From: Pantoea sp. A4
Lineage (GTDB): Bacteria > Pseudomonadota > Gammaproteobacteria > Enterobacterales > Enterobacteriaceae
Direction: 5' to 3'
DNA length: 64,000 bases
NCBI RefSeq assembly: GCF_000295955.2
Contig: NZ_ALXE01000029.1
Coordinates: forward strand, 140,271-204,270
Shown: piece after piece, positions 7,659-16,216 of the stretch
Layout: each line of letters begins with the position of its first letter
Position numbering within the stretch: position 1 is the stretch's first letter
Notes under the pieces: generated by a model
What the model was told of the DNA's origin: nothing
The model's input: only the letters and a program-made list of their open reading frames with translations
Database searches by the model: none
Position numbers and translations under genes: made by a program

Positions 7659-8382
7659 AACGTTTCACATCGACATGCATGAACTTCGAACGTTCGAAAT
7701 GATGTTTCAGGTGAAACGGCACGGTGCAGTCGAACACGGTTTTCGTGGTCATTCCCGGTTGCAGGTTGCTCGCGCTGTACTCCGGCATTTGTGAAGGGTC
7801 CAGCGGGTGACAGCGGACGCCAGGGATCGTGATGGTGTCGATATCCCCTTGATAGCGGGTTTGCATCGCCCACAAGATGTCATCGGTATCGAAGATATCG
7901 ACATCCTCATCCACCAGAATGACGTTTTTCAGCTCAGGGAATGCCGCAAAAGCAATGATCGCCGCCTGGCGCTGGCGTCCTTCGTCCACCGGAGAGCCCT
8001 TTTTAAACTGAATCACTGCCAGCAGCTTGCCGCCGCCCGATGTGAGGACAGGGTCCACGGCGTGATGCACGGATTCACGCAGCAAAAAGCCTAGCTTCTC
8101 TGGTGGGCAATCCAGCAGATGCCCGACACGCTCGCGGGTGGCCATCATTCCGGTCACTACGCGCACGCCGGGGAAGCCTTTCACCTGGTTAAACATCATT
8201 GCCGGACCCTTTCGGGTTGGACGTTCACAGGTGCCGCCTGCCCCGACATAGCGATAAACCCCTGACAGTTCGGCTTCAGGATTCACTTCGGTATCGGTTG
8301 AAACATATTCACCGGGGATGGTTTGCAAACGGGCAATCGCCGAGCGCAGATCGTGAACGGGGGACTTATTATTTTGCGACAT
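7639..8382 (-). pseudogene. LpdC-type UbiD-family decarboxylase with large internal deletion
   Basis: The 247-residue frame starts at ATG 8382 with AGGAG 7 bases upstream and looks intact, but the family is about 475-490 residues. Residues 1-112 match the N-terminus of gallate/protocatechuate decarboxylase LpdC (LSGVYRYVGAGGT, GPAMMFNQVKGFPGVRV). Residues 114-247 match its C-terminal third (DEGRQRQAAIIAFAAF, ILVDEDVDIFDTDDILWAM). About 240 residues between are gone in frame, and these carry the prenylated-FMN site and catalytic Arg-Glu-Glu. The junction lies near 8043. No lpdB (UbiX-like) or lpdD gene is nearby. I judge it a non-functional remnant. Its stop codon abuts the IS element end. Confidence 0.72.
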
Positions 8383-8571
8383 GTTTTTCTCCTGGTATTA
8401 AAATAATGCAACGGAGAGAAAAATAGCGCCTGAGATTAATAAATAAAACTACCGTTTACATCTGGCTAATAAACCTTTTTGGTTTACGTAAATTAAAGAA
8501 AAGAGAAGTGCGCCATTAGTCTCCTGGCGCAACATTCAGAAATAGATTAGTGAGATTATTTTGTTTTATTC

Positions 8572-9108
8572 TCAGGATGATGCAATTTTTTCAGCCGCTT
8601 CGTTCATGGCGGCAATGACTTTATCCAGCGATGCCTGAGAAATATTTTCCTGCGACAGTCGCAAATTCAGCGCACTGCGCAAATTATGAATAGATTTTTC
8701 TACATCGGGAATATTGCGGTTATTCACCAGAACGGCCATGGAAGACAATCGCTGAATCAGGCTCGCGATCTGTTCGCTGCTTTCAGCAAGGATTTCACTG
8801 CCTGCTTTATTCAGGCTATAGGCTTTACGGGAAGCCTGCGCATCCACCACGGAGATAGCATCCGTCTCTTCTAACAACGTCAGATTAGGGTAAATAATCC
8901 CCGGACTGGGAGAGTATTCCCCTTTTGAGAGCTCTTCCACGGACTTAATCAGTTCGTAACCGTGGGCCGGACTTTGCGCAAGGAAGTGCAGCATCAGCAA
9001 ACGAATATCGCTGGCATCCAGCATTTTCTCACGCCGTTTTCGGCGTCCCGAACAGCTACCACGAGAAGAAGTATCAGTAGGACAGACGTGTGCCGGAGGC
9101 TGTTTCAT
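8572..9108 (-). CDS. PadR-family regulator, YqjI (NfeR)-like
   Basis: This 178-residue protein has a PadR winged-helix domain from about residue 30: LLMLHFLAQSPAHGYELIK, then SPSPGIIYPNLTLLEE, and a helical C-terminal dimer arm. Length and C-terminus resemble E. coli YqjI, a nickel-responsive repressor of the ferric reductase gene yqjH. The YqjI His-rich front is replaced by a short leader with one His and two Cys (HVC...SCSGRRKRR), so metal sensing may differ. A second in-frame ATG at 9024 would drop that leader. It lies 81 bases downstream of the YqjH-like gene, same strand; in E. coli the pair is divergent. Confidence 0.8.
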   Translation of the reverse strand: MKQPPAHVCPTDTSSRGSCSGRRKRREKMLDASDIRLLMLHFLAQSPAHGYELIKSVEELSKGEYSPSPGIIYPNLTLLEETDAISVVDAQASRKAYSLNKAGSEILAESSEQIASLIQRLSSMAVLVNNRNIPDVEKSIHNLRSALNLRLSQENISQASLDKVIAAMNEAAEKIASS

Positions 9109-9189
9109 TACTTATCCAGGGGAGAATTCAAGGGAGGTAGATAGTAGTGTGCCACCCGGCAAAATTCAACACGGGTGGCGGCAATGCAG

Positions 9190-9984
9190 TTATTTCTTAA
9201 GATGCCAGTAAGCCACAGCGCGCACGTAATCGCTGTCGAGGCCACAGCGTTCAGTGAAATAGTCGCTGAGGGTTTTCACAAACTCGCCTTCTCCGGTGAG
9301 CCAGACGAAATACTCTTCGGTCGGAATTGAGACTTTGCTGATCTCTGCAATCAGTTGTCCCAGGTTATCGCTGTGCATATTGCCACTGCCCAGCCAGGTC
9401 ACATTGATGCCGCTGAGGTCGCCAAGGTATTCACGGCCAGTGGCTTCATCAGCATAGGCAAAGACATGGACCTGCTCTGCCTGCAAATCGTCTTTACGGC
9501 GTTTGAACGCGGGCAGACCACTCTCATCCAGTACATATAACTGTACCGCATAGTCTGCCGGGATAATCAGTGAACCACGTGGGCCGCCCACCGCCAGTTT
9601 ATCGCCTACTTGAGCCCGATCGGCCCAACCGCTGGCCACCCCGCCCTCGTGAATGTAGAAATCCAGCGTCAGGCTGGACTCGCCATCAAAAGCCAGTGGC
9701 GTATAGTCACGCGCGGGTGGACGGACGCCATCCGGCCAGACGATGCCTTCTTCCGTCATGGTAGGCAGTTGCAGTTCAGTACTGCCTTCCGCCGGGATAA
9801 AGACTTTGATGTGGTCTTCAAAGCTAGGGGAGTTGAAGCCCGCCAGATCTTCACCACTAAAGATCACGCGCCAGAAAGCGTTGGCGATTTTTTCTTTGCT
9901 TGCAACGGTAACGTGGCGGAAGCGTAATTCATTACGTACCCGCTGTGGTGCACGACTTACGGTTTCATTCTGTTTTTTAGCCAA
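9190..9984 (-). CDS. Siderophore-interacting protein / ferric reductase, YqjH (NfeF)-like
   Basis: This 264-residue protein has the SIP-type layout: an FAD-binding barrel (RFRHVTVASKEKI, then RDYTPLAF near 110) and an NAD(P)H-binding half ending VRAVAYWHLKK, the typical SIP ending. It would reduce ferric siderophores in the cytoplasm to release iron. The VASGWADRAQVGDKLAVGGP stretch matches the YqjH family. The start is TTG at 9984 with AGGAG 7 bases upstream; no better start is close. It precedes the PadR-type regulator gene, which probably controls it. Confidence 0.87.
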   Translation of the reverse strand: MAKKQNETVSRAPQRVRNELRFRHVTVASKEKIANAFWRVIFSGEDLAGFNSPSFEDHIKVFIPAEGSTELQLPTMTEEGIVWPDGVRPPARDYTPLAFDGESSLTLDFYIHEGGVASGWADRAQVGDKLAVGGPRGSLIIPADYAVQLYVLDESGLPAFKRRKDDLQAEQVHVFAYADEATGREYLGDLSGINVTWLGSGNMHSDNLGQLIAEISKVSIPTEEYFVWLTGEGEFVKTLSDYFTERCGLDSDYVRAVAYWHLKK

Positions 9985-10016
9985 AAGATAACTCCTGTGG
10001 TCAGCTGTGGCGGCAC

Positions 10017-10745
10017 TTAGCCCAGCATTACGCCGCCATCGACTGCAATTTGTTGTCCGGTAATAAAATCATTTTTCATCAGGAACAGATAGGCATCGGC
10101 CAGTTCATCAATCTCTGCGGTACGCGCAAGCGGAATGATGGAGGCGAAGTGCTGTCTCGTCTGTTCAACCTGCTCTGTTGGCTGGTCACGCCATAACGGC
10201 GTAACGGTCCAGGTAGGCGCAACGCAGTTGACGCGTAGCTTTGGTGCCACTTCGGCGGCCAGCCCCTGAACCAGCATCACAATGCCCTGATTGCCAACTA
10301 AACTGGCGCAGGCGTGCTGCGGTTTCCCGCCGGTGCCTGCGGTAAAAATCACTGACCCGCCAGGACGGACTTTCTCCGCCGCCAGTTTGCCAATCAAAAC
10401 ATTCGTCAGGAATTTAGAGTGGATAACCCGCTCAATCAGCGCCATATCTGCGGCAAGAAAACCACCGCCCATGGCATCACCCACCATCGACACCAGATGA
10501 TCACAAGGCATAATCTGCGCAAACGCCGCGCGTAATGCCTCGTGATCGTGTGCATCCACTGCCAGCGTAGCGCGAATTTCCGCCCCTTGCTGTGACAGCG
10601 CTTCACTGGCTTGCGCTAAACGCAGCTCATTGCGCCCGACCAGCGTCAGTACCGCGCCCTGCTGCGCCGCTCGCTCAGCAACACGGAAACCAATCCCTGA
10701 ACTCCCACCCACCACTACCAGATGTTTGTTGTTTAAGTCAGACAT
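10017..10745 (-). CDS. Short-chain dehydrogenase/reductase (SDR)
   Basis: This 242-residue classical SDR has the nucleotide-binding GGSSGIG motif near residue 13 and a C-terminal DFITGQQIAVDGG. The usual catalytic YxxxK is not evident: the expected region reads GKPQHACASLVGNQGIVMLV, where Tyr and Lys appear replaced. It may therefore be an atypical or non-reductase SDR. It ends 32 bases from the YqjH-like gene's start and begins 9 bases after the heme-binding-type gene, so all may be one operon. The substrate is unknown. Confidence 0.82.
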   Translation of the reverse strand: MSDLNNKHLVVVGGSSGIGFRVAERAAQQGAVLTLVGRNELRLAQASEALSQQGAEIRATLAVDAHDHEALRAAFAQIMPCDHLVSMVGDAMGGGFLAADMALIERVIHSKFLTNVLIGKLAAEKVRPGGSVIFTAGTGGKPQHACASLVGNQGIVMLVQGLAAEVAPKLRVNCVAPTWTVTPLWRDQPTEQVEQTRQHFASIIPLARTAEIDELADAYLFLMKNDFITGQQIAVDGGVMLG

Positions 10746-10754
10746 GGTGTTTCC

Positions 10755-11186
10755 TTACTCGCCTAATGCCAGTGCGGCCTCAATGGCCACCAGAGAGTCA
10801 TTCTCACCGTGCGCGCCACTGATCCCCACCGCGCCAATCACTTCACCGTGCAACCAGATTGGTACGCCACCTTCCAGTGGCGTCACCCCTGGCGTGGCCA
10901 GGAAACTCGGCTTGCCGCTGTTGATGAAGGTTTCAAACTCTTTTGACGGCGCCTGCAACAGTGCAGCCGTACGGGCTTTCCCTTGTGCCACCGCGGGGCT
11001 GATACCAATCGCATGGTCTGCACGATCGAGGGTGACTAACTCACCAGCCCGATCGACAACGGCCACGCTGATGTTCCAGCCATGCTGTGCAGCAACTTGT
11101 AAGGCGGCATCTGCCACTTTACGGGCAGCGGTATGAGAAATGGTGTGATGGCTCAGCGCCACGCTGGAATCAGATTGTGCTGCCAT
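10755..11186 (-). CDS. GlcG/HbpS (DUF336) heme-binding-like protein
   Basis: This 143-residue protein belongs to the GlcG/HbpS group: AARKVADAALQVAAQHGWNISVAVVDRAGELVTLDR at the front and GGVPIWLHGEVIGAVGISG toward the end are the family's two conserved blocks. Members bind heme or small cofactors or sit beside oxidoreductases; the exact role is often unknown. The start is ATG 11186 with GAGAGG 6 bases upstream; the open frame to 11246 has no such support. It is the first gene of a probable operon with the SDR, behind a TetR-type palindrome at 11299-11310. Confidence 0.85.
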   Translation of the reverse strand: MAAQSDSSVALSHHTISHTAARKVADAALQVAAQHGWNISVAVVDRAGELVTLDRADHAIGISPAVAQGKARTAALLQAPSKEFETFINSGKPSFLATPGVTPLEGGVPIWLHGEVIGAVGISGAHGENDSLVAIEAALALGE

Positions 11187-11298
11187 AATGTGCCTCTCGC
11201 GAATCCGCACATGTAGATAGTGGGTGAAATCGAAACTCATTCTCAACTTCCCACACCCTACTCATGATATATCTTATTCGCAATGTCATAAAATGCTA

Positions 11299-11310
11299 TA
11301 CCGATCGGTA
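11299..11310. promoter_or_regulatory. Perfect 12-base palindrome, TetR-type operator candidate
   Basis: TACCGATCGGTA reads the same on both strands and lies 113 bases before the GlcG-like gene start. Such ACCGATCGGT cores are frequent in TetR/AcrR-family operators. The cognate regulator is unknown and not adjacent. Confidence 0.5.
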
Positions 11311-11470
11311 CTGATGAAAATAGCGCGTCTGGCTACATGTTGAAGGGACGTAAAGGATGGAGGTTTTTTACCGGCTGTTCAGGGACAGCGTGGAACGCAG
11401 AGGGAAGCGGTGCGTCTCACGCAAAATTGTTAATGATGTGTTATCGGAAAAGAATTGCTGCTACGCAGCA

Positions 11471-11659
11471 TTAATTCACTGTGCCGTCACAGCCCGCCGC
11501 TGCACCACCGTCACCGCCGTAACGTGCATCACCAAAAATTTCCTGCGCCTGGCAGTTATTTTGCTGCGGATGTAATCCCCCTGCGAGTTGCGCATGGGCC
11601 TGGGTAGTGAAAGGCATGATGACCAGCACAGCCAGCATCATCAGAATTGAACGTTTCAT
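11471..11659 (-). CDS. Small secreted protein of unknown function
   Basis: This 62-residue frame has a clear Sec signal peptide (MKRSILMMLAVLVIMPFTTQAHA, cleavage after AHA at about residue 23). The mature part is only about 39 residues, Gly-rich and acidic, with two Cys (NNCQAQ and AAGCDG) that could form one disulfide. I do not recognise it. The signal peptide and clean start make it a likely real gene. A weak hairpin (GCTGC...GCAGC, 11457-11469) lies just after the stop. It stands alone between the SDR operon and the AraC regulator. Confidence 0.6.
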   Translation of the reverse strand: MKRSILMMLAVLVIMPFTTQAHAQLAGGLHPQQNNCQAQEIFGDARYGGDGGAAAGCDGTVN

Positions 11660-11819
11660 GGTTTTTGTCGTGTTGTGGCCAGAGTTGGCCGGAATGCCAT
11701 ACAGATTGCAGTCAGAGCAGGCGTCATCGTCTACTCTGTCATCAGGGTTTATTTTACGCCACTGTGTGGAGAGGGATTATAAAATTGTGCTGAAAGCAGA
11801 CGCCTCCAGCACATTCCGC

Positions 11820-12689
11820 TTAGTCGACGCGAGTCACCGGAATAGAGAACATGCCGGTGAGCCACTCACTGGACGATTGTTGCATCTCCAGACGCAGCAG
11901 ATCTTTCCCCTCACGCCGCGCCACGCCCAGTTCCGGCAAGTGGTTGTAGTACATCTCAGCAATAAACGGGTTGATCTGTTCCGGCGTACCCTGCCAGTGG
12001 ATAGTGGCATAAAGTCCCGCAGGTGCCGTCCAGCCAACAGCATGGGTGGTGAGCTTATCTTGATGATGACTCTCCAGCGCCTGATACAGGCTAATCTGCT
12101 GCTGCTCAGCCCCTGACTGCCCCGGACCATACTGGAACCCCAGCCAGCCGCGTGAGCTGTGCTGACCGGCAAAGTTCACAAAGCGCCTGGCATGTTCCGC
12201 TACGATGTTTGCCTGTTGAGGAACAAATTCGCCGAATGCGCACTCCCACTCCGCCACTTCACCGCACAAGTGCAGTTCATCACGCGTGATCAGTTGCGCC
12301 ACACCACTGCCGTGTTCCGTACTGATGCGTCCGTGAAAGCCTCTGAAATGCAGCTCAGGAATGCGGCGGAAGACACCGGGCGTGATCATGAAATGACTTT
12401 TGAATACGCGGGTGAAATTTTGTTGGTTTTCAAAACCAAAACGCACAGCGATATCGATTAAAGAGAGGCGCGTCAGGCGCAGAGCCATCGCGGCGATGGT
12501 CAGGCGTCTTTTTCTGGTATAGGAGGCCAGGGTCTGTCCGGTGATCTCTTTGAACATACGCTGCATATGCCATCTGGAATAGCCGGATTTCGCCGTGATC
12601 GACTCGATGTTGAGATCGTCGGTCAGATTCGCTTCAATCCAGTCCACCAGATCGTGGATGTACTGTTGTTTTACCTGAAGACTAAGCAT
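11820..12689 (-). CDS. AraC-family regulator with GyrI-like domain (Rob-like architecture)
   Basis: This 289-residue protein has the same length as E. coli Rob. The N-terminal AraC DNA-binding domain has two helix-turn-helix parts: IESITAKSGYSRWHMQRMF (about 27-47) and LIDIAVRFGFENQQNFTRVF (about 76-96). A GyrI/effector-binding-like domain follows from about residue 120. Similarity to Rob/SoxS/MarA lies mainly in the first domain, so it may bind marbox-like sites and respond to a small hydrophobic ligand. No obvious target gene is next to it. Confidence 0.85.
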   Translation of the reverse strand: MLSLQVKQQYIHDLVDWIEANLTDDLNIESITAKSGYSRWHMQRMFKEITGQTLASYTRKRRLTIAAMALRLTRLSLIDIAVRFGFENQQNFTRVFKSHFMITPGVFRRIPELHFRGFHGRISTEHGSGVAQLITRDELHLCGEVAEWECAFGEFVPQQANIVAEHARRFVNFAGQHSSRGWLGFQYGPGQSGAEQQQISLYQALESHHQDKLTTHAVGWTAPAGLYATIHWQGTPEQINPFIAEMYYNHLPELGVARREGKDLLRLEMQQSSSEWLTGMFSIPVTRVD

Positions 12690-12858
12690 TTCCGTGCGGA
12701 TCTTATGTGAAGAAAACTGATGAAATCGTCATCAAAATATAACAAAAACGTATTAGCTATGTAAGGAATGGTAAATGCGAGGCGGCAAAAACAGCACTAT
12801 TTGTGCAGGGATTGATGCCCCCATCACCAGAGCAACGAGGGCCGGGATAACATTAACA

Positions 12859-13026
12859 CTAATGTGTGCGCATACCCGCCGCAGACATCATCAGGCGAAA
12901 TATCCATGCAACGCCTGCAAGGGCTAACACACTGGCGCTGTAAATCACCATCAGCCACAGGATTCGCTGCCACCACGGACTTTTGGGCTGCGTTTCTGTT
13001 TTCATCATGCCGACTTTAAATTGCAT
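12859..13026 (-). CDS. DUF2474 small membrane subunit of cytochrome bd oxidase (CydX-like)
   Basis: About 55 residues with one transmembrane helix (WWQRILWLMVIYSASVLALA). The WWQRxLWLxVIxxxSVLAL pattern fits DUF2474 proteins, which accompany CioAB-type oxidases and are thought to help the complex assemble. The start is uncertain: an in-frame ATG at 13044 overlaps the end of the subunit II gene; ATG 13026 has AAGGA about 10 bases upstream; 13008 and 13005 are also possible. It is the third gene of the operon. Confidence 0.75.
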   Translation of the reverse strand: MQFKVGMMKTETQPKSPWWQRILWLMVIYSASVLALAGVAWIFRLMMSAAGMRTH

Positions 13027-13027
13027 C

Positions 13028-14032
13028 TCAGTGATATCCTTCATCCGCTTTTATTTTCCCCCGGAATACGTAGTAGCTCCAGAAGGTGTAGCCCAGAATC
13101 ACCGGGATAATCAGCAAGCCGCCAATCAGCATAAAGGCCTGACTGTTCGCCGGAGAAGCTGCCTGCCAGATACTGATGGAAGGCGGAATAATGTTCGGCC
13201 AGATACTGATCCCCAAACCGGAGAAGCCAAGGAATATCAGCGCCAGCGTGAGCATGAAGGGAGCATAGTGAGCCTCACGTTTCAGCGCACGAATGAGCCC
13301 CCATGAACAGAGCAGCACTAACAGCGGCACCGGCAGGAACCAGAACAGATTGGGCAGTGAGAACCAACGATGGGCAATGTCGTTGTGTGTGAGCGGCGTC
13401 CACAGGCTGATAATCCCCACCACAACCAGCAGCGCCAACGTCAGCGGCAGGGCCAGCGTTGTCATTTTGCGGTGCAGTTGATGTTCGGTTTTCATAATCA
13501 ACCAGGTACTGCCCAGCAGCGCATAAGCAATCACCAGCCCCACGCCACAAAACAGGGGGAAGGGTGCCAACCAGCTCATCGCCGATCCGGCATAAGCCCG
13601 CCCCACCACCGGAAATCCGTTCAGAATCGCCCCAACGGCAACCCCCTGGCTAAACGTCGCCAACAGAGAACCGGCAATAAACGATTTATCCCAGAACGGT
13701 CGGTGCTCTTCCGTGGCTTTAAAGCGAAATTCAAACGCGACACCACGGAAAATCAGACCAATTAGCATGGCCGTCAGGGGGATTGAAAGTGCATCCAGCA
13801 GCACGGAGTAAGCCAGTGGAAAAGCACCGTACAGCCCTGCACCGCCAAGCACCAGCCAGGTTTCATTGCCATCCCAGACCGGTGCCACCGTGTTCACCAT
13901 CATGTCGCGCTCAACCGGATCTTTGTTGAACGGCAACAGTAACCCAATGCCAAGGTCAAACCCATCCATAACGATGTACATCAGGGTACTGAAGACAATG
14001 ATGGCAAACCAGATAACAGAAAAGTCGACCAT
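13028..14032 (-). CDS. cioB: Cytochrome bd-type (cyanide-insensitive) ubiquinol oxidase subunit II
   Basis: This 334-residue membrane protein opens with the CydB-family signature MDGFDLGIGLLLPF and continues with VAPVWDGNETWLVLGGAGLYGAFP, both typical. It has eight to nine hydrophobic helices. The start at 14032 gives GAGGAA 7 bases upstream and leaves one base between the subunit I stop and this start; the longer frame to 14128 only overlaps subunit I. With subunit I it forms the inner-membrane quinol oxidase that reduces O2 to water. The naming follows the short Q-loop of the partner. Confidence 0.87.
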   Translation of the reverse strand: MVDFSVIWFAIIVFSTLMYIVMDGFDLGIGLLLPFNKDPVERDMMVNTVAPVWDGNETWLVLGGAGLYGAFPLAYSVLLDALSIPLTAMLIGLIFRGVAFEFRFKATEEHRPFWDKSFIAGSLLATFSQGVAVGAILNGFPVVGRAYAGSAMSWLAPFPLFCGVGLVIAYALLGSTWLIMKTEHQLHRKMTTLALPLTLALLVVVGIISLWTPLTHNDIAHRWFSLPNLFWFLPVPLLVLLCSWGLIRALKREAHYAPFMLTLALIFLGFSGLGISIWPNIIPPSISIWQAASPANSQAFMLIGGLLIIPVILGYTFWSYYVFRGKIKADEGYH

Positions 14033-14033
14033 G

Positions 14034-15455
14034 TTAGCGTTCCTCATCCTGACGGTTGTTGAGATGAGCAGCAGAAAGCGGGCGTGCCGGGGTTTTATGT
14101 TGCCCCGGACCACCGTGCTCAACTTCACTCCCTTCGCCCGTCACTGGGCCAGCTTTAATCAGGCGCATCATGTAGTGATACCCCACGCCGAACACCGAGC
14201 AGTACACGAGAATAAAGGCCAGCAAACTGATACTCATGTGCAGACCACTGTGCAGTGAAACCGCATCAATCGTCCGCTGAACCCCGTATACCACCCACGG
14301 CTGACGCCCCATTTCTGTGGTGATCCACCCGGCGAGTATCGCAATCAATCCCGAAGGGCCCATTAACAGGCAGAACCAGAGGAAAGGCCGCGATTCATAG
14401 AGGCGTTTTCTAAAGCGCAGCCACAGGCTAATCAGCCCCATGCCAATCATCAGCAGCCCCAGCGCCACCATCACGCGGAAGGACCAAAAGATCACGGTCG
14501 AATTTGGCCGATCTTCTTTTGGGAAGGTTTTGAGCGCCGGAATCTGCTTATGCAGACTGTGGGTCAAAATCAGGCTGCCAAGATAAGGAATTTCTATGGC
14601 ATATTTAGTGCGCTCCTGTTCCATATCCGGAATACCAAACAGAATCAATGGCGTGGCTTCACCAGGAGGATTTTCCCAGTGCCCTTCAATGGCAGCGATT
14701 TTGGCGGGCTGATACTCAAGGGTATTGAGCCCATGGGCATCACCGAGAAACGCCTGAATCGGCGAGACAATCAGCGCCATCCACAGTGCCATCGAGAACA
14801 TCTTACGTACCGCGGGATTGTTATTCCCGCGCAACAGATGCCAGGCCGCAGAAGCCCCAACAAAAAAGGCACTGGCAAGGAAGGCTCCCGTGGACATATG
14901 CAACAATCGGAACGGGAAGGAGGGGTTAAAGATCACCTTCAACCAGTCGACGGGGACCACCACGCCATTCTCAATAATGTAGCCCTGCGGGGTATGCATC
15001 CAACTGTTGGAAGCGAGGATCCAGAACGTCGAGAAAATCGTTCCCAGCGCTACCATGCAGGTGGCAAAGAAGTGCAGCCCAGGGCCAACGCGATTCCAGC
15101 CAAACAGCATCACCCCCAGGAACCCAGCCTCAAGGAAAAAGGCCGTCAGGACTTCATAGGTTAACAGCGGGCCGGTAATACTCCCGGCAAACTGAGAAAA
15201 ACCACTCCAGTTAGTACCGAACTGATAGGCCATCACCAGGCCCGAGACTACCCCCATACCAAAGTTGACCGCGAAGACCTTGGACCAGAAGTGGTACAAA
15301 TCACGGTAGGTTGTGTTGCGTGTTTTCAGCCACATCCCTTCGAGCACCGCCAGAAAACTGGCAAGACCGATGGTGATGGCCGGAAATATGATGTGGAAAG
15401 AGACAGTAAAGGCGAACTGTATCCTTGCCAGGTGGAAGGCATCTAATCCAAACAT
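14034..15455 (-). CDS. cioA: Cytochrome bd-type ubiquinol oxidase subunit I, short Q-loop (CioA-like)
   Basis: This 473-residue protein is the heme-bearing subunit. A heme b595-ligand His lies at residue 21 (SFHIIFPA), another His ligand near 190 ([11 protein letters not shown]), and the conserved GRQPWVVYG stretch is present. The quinol-binding loop after [19 protein letters not shown] is much shorter than in E. coli CydA (522 residues), which puts it in the S-type/CioA group. Such oxidases have high oxygen affinity and often cyanide or sulfide tolerance. It is the first gene of an operon with subunit II and DUF2474. A main cydAB pair is probably elsewhere in the genome. Confidence 0.88.
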   Translation of the reverse strand: MFGLDAFHLARIQFAFTVSFHIIFPAITIGLASFLAVLEGMWLKTRNTTYRDLYHFWSKVFAVNFGMGVVSGLVMAYQFGTNWSGFSQFAGSITGPLLTYEVLTAFFLEAGFLGVMLFGWNRVGPGLHFFATCMVALGTIFSTFWILASNSWMHTPQGYIIENGVVVPVDWLKVIFNPSFPFRLLHMSTGAFLASAFFVGASAAWHLLRGNNNPAVRKMFSMALWMALIVSPIQAFLGDAHGLNTLEYQPAKIAAIEGHWENPPGEATPLILFGIPDMEQERTKYAIEIPYLGSLILTHSLHKQIPALKTFPKEDRPNSTVIFWSFRVMVALGLLMIGMGLISLWLRFRKRLYESRPFLWFCLLMGPSGLIAILAGWITTEMGRQPWVVYGVQRTIDAVSLHSGLHMSISLLAFILVYCSVFGVGYHYMMRLIKAGPVTGEGSEVEHGGPGQHKTPARPLSAAHLNNRQDEER

Positions 15456-16213
15456 TGCTTACCTCGTTGCCAGCAGCAACACCAAGTGTTTCACTAAAAA
15501 ATCAATAAATTGCAGCCAGGATGCACTGCGTTTTAATTAAAAGCTCACTGTAGATTTTAGGAAAAACACGAGACTGGAAACATAAACAGTCAGATGTATA
15601 AAAACTATAACAGTCAGAATTAATTTCGCGATTTTTTCTGATGGGAATTGAGTATGTTAAAAGTTATGAGCCTGACGTCGGGTAATGGGCAAACATGCGG
15701 GTTATTTACTGAGAGATTAACAACAGAAATTTATTCAGCATTTCACTAAGTTAAAAATATACAGGTGGAAATTAATGCGCCATCTATGAATACCTTCCCA
15801 CTGGACAAAACGAGAGTTGTTAAAAAATACGATAACTTTTCGCCATGCAATTAACAATTCAAGCATCGACGATAAGAATTTCTATTGATGCCTGCTTCTG
15901 ACAGAGAGAGTCCACTTAGCCTGCCAACGACCCCTGCCATGAGCACAAAATGATCACCTGACGCGCGCAGGGTTATGTCAGGAAATGCTTTTTTTCTTCA
16001 ACCCGCCTCGGTATCTGTTACAGCACGCAAGAATAGTCCGATACCCTTTTTTTTCTTAATTCACTCAGTACGTTGTTTTACGGCGTTTTTTCTGCAAAAT
16101 CGTGATCAATAGACAATTTTTATTACGTTCATAGACAAACTGCATTGTTAATGGCGGGAATCAGCAGACTATAATTTGTGCTTTGCGCAACCAGGACTGT
16201 TCAGGAGGCCGCC
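15456..16213. other. Long intergenic control region between cioA and treF
   Basis: About 758 AT-rich bases without a credible gene. It must hold the divergent promoters of the oxidase operon and treF. One visible structure is a 9-base direct repeat ACAGTCAGA at 15586-15594 and 15610-15618, 24 bases apart. I see no certain promoter or terminator. Confidence 0.4.
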
Positions 16214-16216
16214 ATT
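16203..16216 (+). promoter_or_regulatory. Strong ribosome binding site with ATT start codon of treF
   Basis: A full AGGAGG lies 5 bases before ATT. No ATG, GTG or TTG is at a suitable distance from it. This decides the treF start call. Confidence 0.6.

Noticed and set aside
13866..14258. Plus-strand open frame over the cioA/cioB junction
   Set aside because: Antisense to two well-supported oxidase genes and without family likeness.
16178..16213. GTG start for treF
   Set aside because: There is no ribosome site before it and the extra residues are not found in TreF; kept only as an alternative to ATT.
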